This document shows, piece by piece, positions 46,128-54,532 of a DNA stretch of 64,000 nt. Where the stretch lies: positions 930,001 to 994,000 of the forward strand of contig NZ_BAABHY010000001.1 in the NCBI RefSeq assembly GCF_039542345.1, written 5' to 3'. The DNA comes from Orbus sasakiae (GTDB lineage: Bacteria > Pseudomonadota > Gammaproteobacteria > Enterobacterales > Orbaceae). Position numbers and translations under genes: made by a program. Within the stretch, counting starts at the first letter, position 1; each line of letters begins with the position of its first letter. The notes beneath the pieces are model-generated. The model was given only the letters and a program-made list of their open reading frames with translations. It was not told where the DNA came from and did not search any database.

Positions 46128-47720
46128 GTGTTAAGTACGAATAATATTACAATGCAGTTTGGTAGCAAACCTTTATTCGAGAACGTTTCAGTTAAATTTG
46201 GTAATGGTAATCGCTATGGTTTAATTGGGGCGAATGGTAGTGGGAAATCTACGTTCATGAAGATTTTAGGTGGCGATTTAGTCCCAACAGCGGGAAATGT
46301 AGCCTTAGATCCCCATGAACGATTAGGTAAATTGAGACAAGATCAATTTGCTTTTGAACAATATACTGTTTTAGATACCGTTATTATGGGACACAATGAA
46401 CTTTGGCAAGTTAAGCAAGAACGAGACCGAATCTATGCGTTAGCTGAGATGAGTGAAGAAGATGGTTATAAAGTCGCGGATCTTGAAGTTGAATATGCTG
46501 AAATGGACGGTTACAGCGCAGAAGCTCGAGCCGGTGAGTTACTACTTGGTGTGGGGATTCCTATTGAACAACATTATGGCTTAATGAGTGAAGTTGCGCC
46601 AGGTTGGAAACTGCGTGTGTTACTTGCACAGGCGCTTTTTTCAAACCCTGATATTTTATTACTTGATGAACCAACCAATAACTTGGATATTGATACAATT
46701 CGCTGGCTTGAACAAGTGCTTAATGAACGTGAAAGTACGATGATTATCATTTCCCATGACCGCCATTTCTTAAACATGGTGTGTACACATATGGCTGATA
46801 TGGATTATGGTGAATTACGCATTTATCCAGGTAACTATGATGAATATATGACAGCAGCAACCCAAGCACGAGAACGATTGTTATCGGATAATGCTAAGAA
46901 AAAGGCTCAAATTAGTGAATTACAGTCATTTGTTAGCCGATTTAGCGCTAATGCTTCAAAATCCAAGCAGGCAACATCACGAGCGCGACAAATTGAGAAG
47001 ATTCAGCTTGAGGAAGTAAAAGCATCAAGCCGTCAAAATCCGTTTATTCGTTTTGAGCAAGATAAAAAATTATACCGTAATGCGTTAGTTGTTCAAGATT
47101 TAGCAAAAGGGTTTGATAATGGGCCATTATTCAAAAATCTCAATTTAATGATTGAAGTTGGCGAGAAAGTCGCAATTTTGGGAACCAATGGTATTGGTAA
47201 AACAACACTAATCAAAACTCTGATGGGCGAACAGACGCCAGACAATGGTGAAATTAAGTGGTCAGAAAACTGTAATATTGGTTATTATGCCCAAGACCAT
47301 GAGTTTGAATTCGATGACGATCTTACGGTATTTGATTGGATGAGTCAGTGGAAACAGCCTCATGATGATGAGCAAGCTGTACGGAGTATTCTTGGCCGTT
47401 TATTGTTTTCTCAAGACGATATTAAGAAAAAGGTCAAAGTATTATCCGGTGGTGAAAAAGGGCGTATGCTGTTTGGTAAGTTGATGATGCAACGACCAAA
47501 TATTATTGTCATGGATGAGCCGACAAACCATTTGGATATGGAATCGATAGAATCATTGAATATGGCTTTAGAACTTTATAAAGGCACGCTATTTTTTGTA
47601 TCTCACGATCGTGAGTTTGTGAGCTCTTTGGCAACGCGTATTATCGAAATCACACCAGAAAAAGTGATCGACTATACCGGAACTTATGAAGACTATTTAC
47701 GCAGTCAAGGTATCGATTAA
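46128..47720 (+). CDS. ybiT: ABC-F family ATPase YbiT
   Basis: 530 residues with two ABC domains and no membrane helices. The Walker A motifs are GANGSGKST and GTNGIGKTT; the Walker B motifs are LLLDEPTNNLD and IVMDEPTNHLD. The linker (KKKAQISELQSFVSRFSANA) matches YbiT and corresponds to the P-site tRNA interaction motif of ABC-F proteins. These bind ribosomes and relieve particular stalls. The start is a GTG, since the ATG five bases upstream is out of frame; this matches the E. coli N-terminus. Confidence 0.96.
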   Translation: MLSTNNITMQFGSKPLFENVSVKFGNGNRYGLIGANGSGKSTFMKILGGDLVPTAGNVALDPHERLGKLRQDQFAFEQYTVLDTVIMGHNELWQVKQERDRIYALAEMSEEDGYKVADLEVEYAEMDGYSAEARAGELLLGVGIPIEQHYGLMSEVAPGWKLRVLLAQALFSNPDILLLDEPTNNLDIDTIRWLEQVLNERESTMIIISHDRHFLNMVCTHMADMDYGELRIYPGNYDEYMTAATQARERLLSDNAKKKAQISELQSFVSRFSANASKSKQATSRARQIEKIQLEEVKASSRQNPFIRFEQDKKLYRNALVVQDLAKGFDNGPLFKNLNLMIEVGEKVAILGTNGIGKTTLIKTLMGEQTPDNGEIKWSENCNIGYYAQDHEFEFDDDLTVFDWMSQWKQPHDDEQAVRSILGRLLFSQDDIKKKVKVLSGGEKGRMLFGKLMMQRPNIIVMDEPTNHLDMESIESLNMALELYKGTLFFVSHDREFVSSLATRIIEITPEKVIDYTGTYEDYLRSQGID

Positions 47721-47733
47721 CCTTTTATTGCTG

Positions 47734-48324
47734 TCAGTTACTCGGTAAGGTCTTTTCATTATATAAAACAGCCATAATATGGTCTTTAATGGCTGTTTTA
47801 TCAAATTTGCACTCATCAATAATAGCAAGCGTATCAATCCCACAACTCAATGCAATAAGGCGCCATGCAAGTTCTGATGGTGCTTTAACCGCTAAAATAT
47901 TATCTTCATTGGCTTGTGTAATCAACGTAATGATAGTGGTATGCCATTTTAATGTTGATTCCTTATAAGCCAGTTTAATATCGGCATCACGCTCAGCAAG
48001 GAAAACTGCTTCATTCCATAATGTTCTTAAAACTAACCCACCATGACCCTCTAACGGACTGACTAAATTAACTATTTTTTCAATTATAGTTTGATTGGAA
48101 TTAGCTAATTCAGCTTTTTCAATCACTTGTTCTGTCACATTCAGTAACGCTTGTGCTTTAAGTTGCCCAACTGACTTAAAATGATGGTGAATTTGGCCTA
48201 CCGAGATATTAGCATGAGCAGCAATTTTACGTGCGGTAATCGAGGCGATGCCTTCGTCAATCAAAATATGTATTGCCGTATTTAAGATCTCATTATATCT
48301 ATCTGTTTTTTTTAAGTATCTCAA
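47734..48324 (-). CDS. smvR: TetR family repressor, SmvR-like
   Basis: 196 residues. The N-terminal helix-turn-helix TARKIAAHANISVGQIHHHF is typical TetR; the rest is a helical ligand domain. It starts with TTG (no in-frame ATG upstream). It is divergent from the MFS exporter gene 118 bases away, the smvR-smvA arrangement known in enterics, where the repressor responds to cationic biocides. Two matching palindromes in the interval are its likely binding sites. The symbol is given from context and similarity of layout. Confidence 0.8.
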   Translation of the reverse strand: MRYLKKTDRYNEILNTAIHILIDEGIASITARKIAAHANISVGQIHHHFKSVGQLKAQALLNVTEQVIEKAELANSNQTIIEKIVNLVSPLEGHGGLVLRTLWNEAVFLAERDADIKLAYKESTLKWHTTIITLITQANEDNILAVKAPSELAWRLIALSCGIDTLAIIDECKFDKTAIKDHIMAVLYNEKTLPSN

Positions 48325-48370
48325 AATTCACTATCCATAAAATTTTATTAAAATAATCATACAATAAAAA

Positions 48371-48422
48371 TGGACATATGTTCAACATTTATATAGAATC
48401 CTTTGACTTGAACATTTGTCCA
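48371..48422 (+). promoter_or_regulatory. smvA promoter with two palindromic operators
   Basis: TGGACATATGTTCA (48371-48384) and TGAACATTTGTCCA (48409-48422) are reverse complements of each other apart from one base, 38 bases centre to centre. TGGACA (48371), 17 bases, TAGAAT (48394-48399) is a good sigma-70 promoter for smvA. The first palindrome therefore covers the -35 and the second covers the start of the transcript, as expected for TetR repression. The smvR promoter must lie in the same interval. Confidence 0.75.
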
Positions 48423-48442
48423 GAATTTAAAAAGGAAAGACG

Positions 48443-49942
48443 ATGAACAATAAATGGTTAATTTTATCACTCATTATCTTAATGTACTTACCGGTATCAA
48501 TTGATGCTACCGTATTGCATGTTGCAGTACCAACATTAAGTATTGCCCTTAATGCCACAGCAAGTGAACTACTATGGATTATTGATATCTATTCACTCGT
48601 CATGGCAGGGCTATTATTACCGATGGGGGCGTTAGGTGATAAATTTGGTTATAAAATTTTAGCGATTATTGGTTTAATTATATTTGGTATTGCGTCATTA
48701 TGTGCTGCATTATCAACCAATACACTTATGCTGATTTTTGCAAGGGCATTATTGGCACTGGGTGCTTCAATGATTTTACCCGCTACATTATCAGGCATAA
48801 GAAATACATTTTTAGATGAAAAAAATCGCTCATTAGCCTTAGGTATATGGTCAACCATTGGTGTTGGAGGGGCTGCCATTGGCCCATTAGTCGGCGGCTA
48901 TTTATTAAGTCATTTTCATTGGGGGTCCGTATTTTGGATCAATATCCCAATCGTGATTATCACAATCATAGCGATTTTAATTATTGTTCCTAAACAACCA
49001 CAAAATCATCAACAGCCATGGCAAATTAGCAAAGCGCTGATATTTATCGTTGCTATTTTAATGTTAGTCTATGCCATCAAATCAGCACTAAATATCAATA
49101 ATTCACTGATTGTGATATTAAGCATCGGGTTAGGTGGTGTGCTATTACTCGTCTTTTTTGTTAAAAAAGAACGAAAGAGTCTTTCACCAATGATTGATTT
49201 TAGTCTCTTGAAGCAACGTGTACTGGTCATTGGGATTATCATGGCGTTAACTGCGATGATTAGCATTGTGGGATTTGAATTATTAATGGCACAAGAACTC
49301 CAATTTGTGCATGGCTTAACACCATTACAAGCGGGTTTGTTTATGTTACCAGCTATGTTAGCTAGTGGTGTGGGGGGGCCCCTTGCCGGTTGGTTAGTTT
49401 CTCGTTTAGGTCTAAGAATTGTCGCAACATTTGGGATGGGTTTAAGTGCCTTTAGCTTTTTTGGATTAGCTATGTGTGACTTTATCAACTATCCTTTGAT
49501 GGCATGGGCGATGATGATTTTGCTCGGTTTAAGTGTCGGTGTCGCACTTCTTGCTTCAACTTCGGCGATTATGACGTCTGCACCTGCAGATAAATCTGCT
49601 TCAGCAGGGGCAATTGAAGGTATGGCATATGAACTTGGCGCGGGGTTTGGTATTGTGCTTTTTGGTATCATGTTGACCCTTATTTTCAGCCATAATATCA
49701 CCGTTCCAGTTGGTATAACGGGCGATTTAGTCTTACAAGCACAAAATTCGATTAATGAAGCTTTTTTTGTTGCCAGCCAGCTGGAGCAAAGTGAATTAAG
49801 TGATCAATTAATTGCATCGGCTAAGCAAGCATTTGTCAGTGCACACGTGATTGTATTATTGATGTCAGGACTTTTATTATCAGGACTTGCAGTTGTTATT
49901 TGGTTGTTTTTACCCGCAAAAGCCGTTGCTATACACCATTAA
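48443..49942 (+). CDS. smvA: DHA2-family MFS multidrug exporter, SmvA-like
   Basis: 499 residues with 14 membrane helices. The DHA2 features are present: DATVLHVAVPTL in helix 1, LWIIDIYSLVMAGLLLPMGA, GDKFGYK loop, and motif C around GGAAIGPLVGGYLL. SmvA exports quaternary ammonium compounds, methyl viologen and other cations with protons. It is controlled by the divergent TetR gene. Its stop overlaps the convergent yddG stop by 4 bases. The exact drug range cannot be inferred. Confidence 0.85.
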   Translation: MNNKWLILSLIILMYLPVSIDATVLHVAVPTLSIALNATASELLWIIDIYSLVMAGLLLPMGALGDKFGYKILAIIGLIIFGIASLCAALSTNTLMLIFARALLALGASMILPATLSGIRNTFLDEKNRSLALGIWSTIGVGGAAIGPLVGGYLLSHFHWGSVFWINIPIVIITIIAILIIVPKQPQNHQQPWQISKALIFIVAILMLVYAIKSALNINNSLIVILSIGLGGVLLLVFFVKKERKSLSPMIDFSLLKQRVLVIGIIMALTAMISIVGFELLMAQELQFVHGLTPLQAGLFMLPAMLASGVGGPLAGWLVSRLGLRIVATFGMGLSAFSFFGLAMCDFINYPLMAWAMMILLGLSVGVALLASTSAIMTSAPADKSASAGAIEGMAYELGAGFGIVLFGIMLTLIFSHNITVPVGITGDLVLQAQNSINEAFFVASQLEQSELSDQLIASAKQAFVSAHVIVLLMSGLLLSGLAVVIWLFLPAKAVAIHH

Positions 49943-50847
49943 TGATCACTGAATTTTCTAGTATTTTTTATCCCTCGGATAGCAAGCCAACATAATATTG
50001 CACCGAGGGTCACTAAAGCCGTTCCTTGCCAAAATGAAAGTGAAAGCGGTGTGTTTAGCAATAAAGCTGAAAGTGATGCAGATAGGATTGGGATAAAATA
50101 AGAGGCGCCAGCCAGAAGGGTCACGTTACCATGTAATACACCAATATTCCATGCCGCATAACCAAAGCCAATAGCCGCTGAAGCAAGGAATAAATAGATC
50201 ACCGCTTGATAACTCCATGTTAATGTAGATTCATCGGTCATCAAGTATTTTGCCCATAGTATGATAGCTGTTATTAAGAAAAACAGTGTTACCGCATTTT
50301 TTCCTTTTGCAAACCTAACCGTAATCAAACAATACGTTGCCCAAATACATGCACCAATTAAAGCTAAAAAGTAGCTTAATGGATTATCTTTAATATTATT
50401 CAACATGCTCAGTACATTGAAACCTTGCTCACCACCCAGAACCCAACCAATACCAATAACGGGTAAAACTGCACCTGGAATAATCAAAAAATTGGCTTTT
50501 TGTTGATTGAATAATATCGTAAAAAGTATCGTCAAAGTGGGCCATAAATAGTTGAGCATACTGACTTCAATAGCTTGCTGACCATTATTGGCAAATGCAA
50601 TAGAAAGTGAAAAACATAATTCATATGACACAAATAATATACCGCCCGCAATCAAATAAGGGAGTAAATATTTATGCATTTTATTAAGACCAACAGTAAA
50701 AAGCAGCAATATACTGGCCAGACTATAGATCATGGCGGTACCGCCTATCGCGCCCCAATTTTCACTAACGATGCGAATCGTGCCAACTAAAGAACTCCAC
50801 AATAACACGGCCATTAAGCCAATTAATGTTGCTTTATTTTTACTCAT
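49939..50847 (-). CDS. yddG: Aromatic amino acid exporter YddG (DMT family)
   Basis: 302 residues, ten membrane helices. KATLIGLMAVLLWSSLVG, IEVSMLNYLWPTLTILFTIL, GIGWVLGGEQG and AAWNIGVLHGNVTLLAGASY track E. coli YddG throughout. It exports Phe, Tyr, Trp and some toxic aromatics. The ATG at 50847 is chosen: AAAGGAC precedes it and it gives the E. coli-like N-terminus; the open frame extends 15 codons further into non-matching sequence. A terminator of the upstream acetamidase gene lies 29 bases before this start, so it has its own promoter or depends on readthrough. Confidence 0.93.
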   Translation of the reverse strand: MSKNKATLIGLMAVLLWSSLVGTIRIVSENWGAIGGTAMIYSLASILLLFTVGLNKMHKYLLPYLIAGGILFVSYELCFSLSIAFANNGQQAIEVSMLNYLWPTLTILFTILFNQQKANFLIIPGAVLPVIGIGWVLGGEQGFNVLSMLNNIKDNPLSYFLALIGACIWATYCLITVRFAKGKNAVTLFFLITAIILWAKYLMTDESTLTWSYQAVIYLFLASAAIGFGYAAWNIGVLHGNVTLLAGASYFIPILSASLSALLLNTPLSLSFWQGTALVTLGAILCWLAIRGIKNTRKFSDH

Positions 50848-50875
50848 TATAGTGTGTCCTTTAGTATGTATTAGA

Positions 50876-50910
50876 TATAAAAAAAGTGTCATTCATTATG
50901 AATCACACTT
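50876..50910 (-). terminator. Intrinsic terminator of the acetamidase gene
   Basis: On the - strand AAGTGTGATTCAT and ATGAATGACACTT form a 13-bp stem (one mismatch) followed by a run of T residues. It sits 22 bases after the acetamidase stop. Confidence 0.85.
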
Positions 50911-50932
50911 AACTTATAAAGATCACTTTATC

Positions 50933-51829
50933 TTAGAGTATTACAGATAGCTGTTTTGCTAACGACTGCGTAATTTCAAAACGACAGGTTTTTTGTGGGT
51001 CAACAACTTGGCAAATTCTTAGATCGCCTTTAGCACTTAGAATTGTAATAATATCTGCTTCGCTTAAGTTACTATATTGCTTAATTAATTTTACCATTTG
51101 CTTTGTTGCATCTACCGCTGCTTCATCAAGTGTCGGACTTGACGCTACCGTACTTATCATGTGTGGATTGACAATTAATGGGGTAGGTAATGCACTGTTT
51201 TTTAGTACACTAATTACCACTTCAACTTCACCCGAAATTTCTAAGCCAGACACACAAACCTCACCATCCCCCATCGCTGCATGCAAATCACCTAATGCAA
51301 ACAAAGCACCTGGGACATTAACCGGTAAATACAGCGTTGCACCTTGTGCAATTTCTTTACAGTCCATATTGCCACCATGTTGGCAAGGTATACCACACGA
51401 AATATCATCACCTTTAGGTGCAACGCCAATCACGCCAATCATTGGGTTAAGGTCAATATGTATATGATCCTGTAAGATAGCCTGATTATCAAGAATTGGA
51501 ACTTTGTAAATATGGTTATCCGATAATTGATCACCAATGACGCCTAACTGATGACCCGTTACCATAATGGCAAAATCTCGAGTTAAGCTGATTTTTTTTA
51601 TTTCAATTTTTAAAATATCACCAGGTAATGCATCCTCAACATAAATAGGGCCGGTTGCGGGATTAATATGATTCCAATCCAATTCATTAAATGTCATTGT
51701 TTCATCTAAAATCTGGTCAAAAAAACAATCACACGTTTCGAAAATGACCTGACTACCACTTGATACATGTGCAACAGGTTGGTTATTTTTTGACATAGCA
51801 AAAATCACATTATTCTTTTTAATTCGCAT
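50933..51829 (-). CDS. Acetamidase/formamidase family protein (FmdA_AmdA)
   Basis: 298 residues. PVAHVSSGSQVIFETCDCF, INPATGPIYVEDALPGDIL, GVIGVAPKG, HGGNMDCKEI and the FALGDLHAAMGDGEVC segment are hallmark FmdA/AmdA motifs with the metal-binding His, Cys and Asp residues. The family releases ammonia from formamide, acetamide or similar small amides. The ATG at 51829 is chosen because the upstream extension is hydrophobic and unlike the family. It lies upstream of yddG on the same strand but is separated by a terminator. Confidence 0.9.
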   Translation of the reverse strand: MRIKKNNVIFAMSKNNQPVAHVSSGSQVIFETCDCFFDQILDETMTFNELDWNHINPATGPIYVEDALPGDILKIEIKKISLTRDFAIMVTGHQLGVIGDQLSDNHIYKVPILDNQAILQDHIHIDLNPMIGVIGVAPKGDDISCGIPCQHGGNMDCKEIAQGATLYLPVNVPGALFALGDLHAAMGDGEVCVSGLEISGEVEVVISVLKNSALPTPLIVNPHMISTVASSPTLDEAAVDATKQMVKLIKQYSNLSEADIITILSAKGDLRICQVVDPQKTCRFEITQSLAKQLSVIL

Positions 51830-51989
51830 ACGATATCCAATATTAATTGTTATAATGAGCAACTATACACCAGTTCATTTTTTTTAAGCAAATTTTTTAG
51901 CGTAATCTACCTGCACATCATCCCACTGTTTAAGATGATGACATGAAAGTCAAAGAAAACGTTATCTTAATATTATGATTATCCAATTC

Positions 51990-52018
51990 GTGACAAATTA
52001 ACTGCACTCTATTATATT
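51990..52018 (+). promoter_or_regulatory. queD-queE promoter
   Basis: GTGACA, 17 bases, TATATT gives a sigma-70 promoter whose transcript would start near 52025, just before the riboswitch. Confidence 0.55.
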
Positions 52019-52032
52019 ACACCACTCATATT

Positions 52033-52085
52033 GTTAGAGGTTCTAACCGTGGTTCGTAACCCATCCCACGTAAAAAAACTAGGAG
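52033..52085 (+). promoter_or_regulatory. preQ1-I riboswitch in the queD leader
   Basis: CGTGG (52048-52052) and CCACG (52066-52070) form the P1 stem around the loop TTCGTAACCCATC. The A-rich tail TAAAAAAACTAGG (52071-52083) follows directly, the layout of preQ1-I riboswitches. The tail runs into AGGAGAG, the queD ribosome binding site, so ligand binding would hide it and block translation. A further hairpin, GTTAGA-GGT-TCTAAC, lies at 52033-52047. Confidence 0.88.
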
Positions 52086-52090
52086 AGAAA

Positions 52091-52519
52091 ATGTTTAAAA
52101 TTGCTAAAGAGTTCCAATTTGACGCCTGTCATATGCTAGATGGTCATAATAAAAAATGTCACAATTTACATGGTCATACTTACCGTTTATTAGTCGAAAT
52201 CAGTGGTGAATTAATTAATGAGGGTTCAAGTTCAGCAATGGTTATGGATTATGCTGATTTAAAAACCATCGTTAAACAACATATTGTTGATCCTTTTGAT
52301 CATGCTTTTTTGTACCATCAACATAACGTTAATGAACATCGTATTGCCGAGCTATTATTGCAAATGGATCGCAAAGTCTATGCATTTCCTTGTCGTACAA
52401 CAGCAGAGGGCATGAGTCAATATATCTTTGATCTCCTTGCAAACTATTTACCCATTTCGATGGTTAAGCTGTGGGAAACGCCAACATCTTATTGCGAATA
52501 CTCAAGGAGTAAATCATGA
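52091..52519 (+). CDS. queD: 6-carboxy-5,6,7,8-tetrahydropterin synthase QueD
   Basis: 142 residues. The zinc His residues are in FDACHMLDGH and CHNLHGHTY, with the catalytic Cys in KKCHNL. DYADLKTIVKQHI and LDHAF-like FDHAFLYH match the family, as does a late Glu in WETPTSYCEY. QueD makes 6-carboxytetrahydropterin, the second step to queuosine. The ATG at 52091 follows AGGAGAG; a TTG at 52031 also opens this frame, but that part is riboswitch RNA. It overlaps queE by 4 bases. Confidence 0.95.
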   Translation: MFKIAKEFQFDACHMLDGHNKKCHNLHGHTYRLLVEISGELINEGSSSAMVMDYADLKTIVKQHIVDPFDHAFLYHQHNVNEHRIAELLLQMDRKVYAFPCRTTAEGMSQYIFDLLANYLPISMVKLWETPTSYCEYSRSKS

Positions 52520-53130
52520 CTGAGTATCGCATTGTAGAAATTTTCGAATCATTGCAAGGGGAAGGTTATAACACCGGAATGCCAGCAATCTTTATCCGTT
52601 TTGCCGGGTGTAACTTAAACTGTCGTTGGTGTGACACTAACTTTAGACGTTATACTCCTTTTACACTACAGCAAATTTTATTGCATATTCAACGCTATAA
52701 GAGTAAAAATATTATCATTACCGGTGGAGAACCGACATTTGTTAAAGCATTACCATTACTACTCGAACAGCTGAAAATTGCGGGTTATTATATTGCGATT
52801 GAAACCAATGGGCTTGCTCAAGTCGATGAACATATCGATTATATTGCGATGAGCCCGAAATTTTGTTACCAAACGCGTTATCAAGAAATAAAACAAGCCA
52901 AAGCAGATGAGGTTCGGATTGTGGTTGAAGATCATCCTGAATTAATCGATTTTTGTCACTATATTGAACAGCACATTAAGGCCAAACGTTATTTTGTTTC
53001 ACCTTGCGAACAAAATGGTAGCTTTAATATGCTACAAACCATTGAATTACTAGGGCAACTTAATCAAAAGCGGGTTGATAATAAATGGTTACTTAGCATA
53101 CAAACCCATAAACTGGCCAATATTGAATAA
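52516..53130 (+). CDS. queE: 7-carboxy-7-deazaguanine synthase QueE
   Basis: 204 residues, radical SAM. The cluster ligands are in CNLNCRWC (CX3CX2C), with GGEPTF for SAM binding and FESLQGEG at the N-terminus. QueE turns carboxytetrahydropterin into 7-carboxy-7-deazaguanine. It is translationally coupled to queD (ATGA). queC and queF are not in the window. A hairpin terminator follows. Confidence 0.95.
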   Translation: MTEYRIVEIFESLQGEGYNTGMPAIFIRFAGCNLNCRWCDTNFRRYTPFTLQQILLHIQRYKSKNIIITGGEPTFVKALPLLLEQLKIAGYYIAIETNGLAQVDEHIDYIAMSPKFCYQTRYQEIKQAKADEVRIVVEDHPELIDFCHYIEQHIKAKRYFVSPCEQNGSFNMLQTIELLGQLNQKRVDNKWLLSIQTHKLANIE

Positions 53131-53150
53131 CAAACCTTTTATTTCAAGCC

Positions 53151-53185
53151 ATCAAAAATAGGTGATAAGCGCCACTATTTTTGGT
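53151..53185 (+). terminator. Terminator-like hairpin after queE
   Basis: ATCAAAAATAG and CTATTTTTGGT pair over 11 bases (one G-U) around a 13-nt loop, 20 bases after the queE stop. The loop is large and the U run lies within the stem, so efficiency is uncertain. Confidence 0.45.
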
Positions 53186-53322
53186 GAATAATGAGTGAAA
53201 TGATCAGTTTGGTAAAAAATAATCTTATCTACAATCGATAATAAAAAGTATGCTAAGATTAATCTAATTTGACATAAATACGCTGTTTTACATAATCATT
53301 ATTTTGAAAGTAGGGGGCAGTC

Positions 53323-54324
53323 ATGAATATTCCGCAAAGAAAACTTGGTCATAGTGATTTAACGGTATCAGCTTTAGGCTTAGGTTGTATGGGGATGAGC
53401 TGGTCATATGGACAAGCCAAAGATCGATCCGAGATGATTGCGCTTTTGAGAAATGCCGTTGAAGCTGGCGTCACCTTTTTTGATACAGCTGAAGTTTATG
53501 GTCCATATACCAATGAAGACTTACTTGGTGAAGCGCTAGAACCATTTAAACATAACGTTGTAATTGCCACGAAATTTGGTTGGGCTCCTAATGTTGGTGA
53601 TACAACGCGATGGAGCAAACTCAATAGTCGACCAGAACATATTAAAACCGCTATTGAAGGATCATTAAAACGATTACGTGTTGAAGCAATTGATCTTTAC
53701 TACCAGCACCGTGTTGATCCTAATGTTCCGATTGAAGATGTAGCCGGTGCGGTACAAGATCTCATTAAAGCAGGTAAAGTGAAGTATTTTGGTTTATCTG
53801 AAGCCAGTGCTGATACGATACGTAAGGCACATGCAGTGCAGCCAGTTACAGCACTACAAAGCGAATATTCATTATGGTGGCGTCAACCCGAGGATGATAT
53901 TTTACCTGTTTTAGAAGAACTTAATATTGGTTTTGTTCCTTTTAGTCCATTAGGTAAAGGGTTTTTAACGGGCAAAGTTGATGCAACAACTCAATATGGT
54001 GATGATGACTTTAGAAGTACTGTGCCACGTTTCAATATTGAAAATAGAGCGGCTAATTTAAAGTTAGTCGAAATCATTAAGCAGTTTGCAGACCAAAAAC
54101 AGCTTGCAGTTGGTCAAATTGCATTAGCATGGCTACTGGCTAAGAAACCCTGGATAGTGCCAATTCCAGGTACCACCAAACTAGCCCGTTTAAATGAAAA
54201 CCTAGCCAGCGTCAACGTAAAACTGACACCATATGAGATTGAAACGCTCGAAAAAGCTTCTGAACAAATAAAATTATTAGGTAACCGTTATCCTGACGCA
54301 CAACAAAAATTAGTAGGGCGCTAA
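53323..54324 (+). CDS. Aldo/keto reductase
   Basis: 333 residues, TIM-barrel AKR. The catalytic tetrad can be followed: Asp and Tyr in FFDTAEVYGP, Lys in VIATKFGW, His in YYQHRVDP. The NADP-binding C-terminal part includes IPGTTKLARLNENL. It resembles the AKR11/AKR13 group, which reduces aldehydes and ketones with NADPH. The ATG follows TAGGGGGCAG. It is a single-gene unit, and a long hairpin follows 113 bases after its stop. Confidence 0.92.
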   Translation: MNIPQRKLGHSDLTVSALGLGCMGMSWSYGQAKDRSEMIALLRNAVEAGVTFFDTAEVYGPYTNEDLLGEALEPFKHNVVIATKFGWAPNVGDTTRWSKLNSRPEHIKTAIEGSLKRLRVEAIDLYYQHRVDPNVPIEDVAGAVQDLIKAGKVKYFGLSEASADTIRKAHAVQPVTALQSEYSLWWRQPEDDILPVLEELNIGFVPFSPLGKGFLTGKVDATTQYGDDDFRSTVPRFNIENRAANLKLVEIIKQFADQKQLAVGQIALAWLLAKKPWIVPIPGTTKLARLNENLASVNVKLTPYEIETLEKASEQIKLLGNRYPDAQQKLVGR

Positions 54325-54436
54325 AAAATAAAATGATTGAGGATTAGTGCGATGAAAATGCATAAGTCAATTTAGAGTTTTGCGGCTTAAAAGTATTGTA
54401 ATATCAGGCATGATAAGTATATACTCGAGCCTCGGT

Positions 54437-54489
54437 AAGGCTATATTAAACACATTATAACGTCGATATAATGTGTTTAATATAGCCTT
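54437..54489 (+). repeat. 23-bp perfect inverted repeat upstream of the SPFH operon
   Basis: AAGGCTATATTAAACACATT plus ATA (54437-54459) and its exact reverse complement (54467-54489) enclose the 7-nt loop ACGTCGA. It lies 113 bases after the aldo/keto reductase and 43 bases before the first SPFH gene. It may be the reductase terminator; the stem is unusually long and no T run follows (AATATAAATAA). Confidence 0.8.
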
Positions 54490-54532
54490 TAATATAAATA
54501 ATACGATTATAATAAGATGAGATTTAAGTCCT

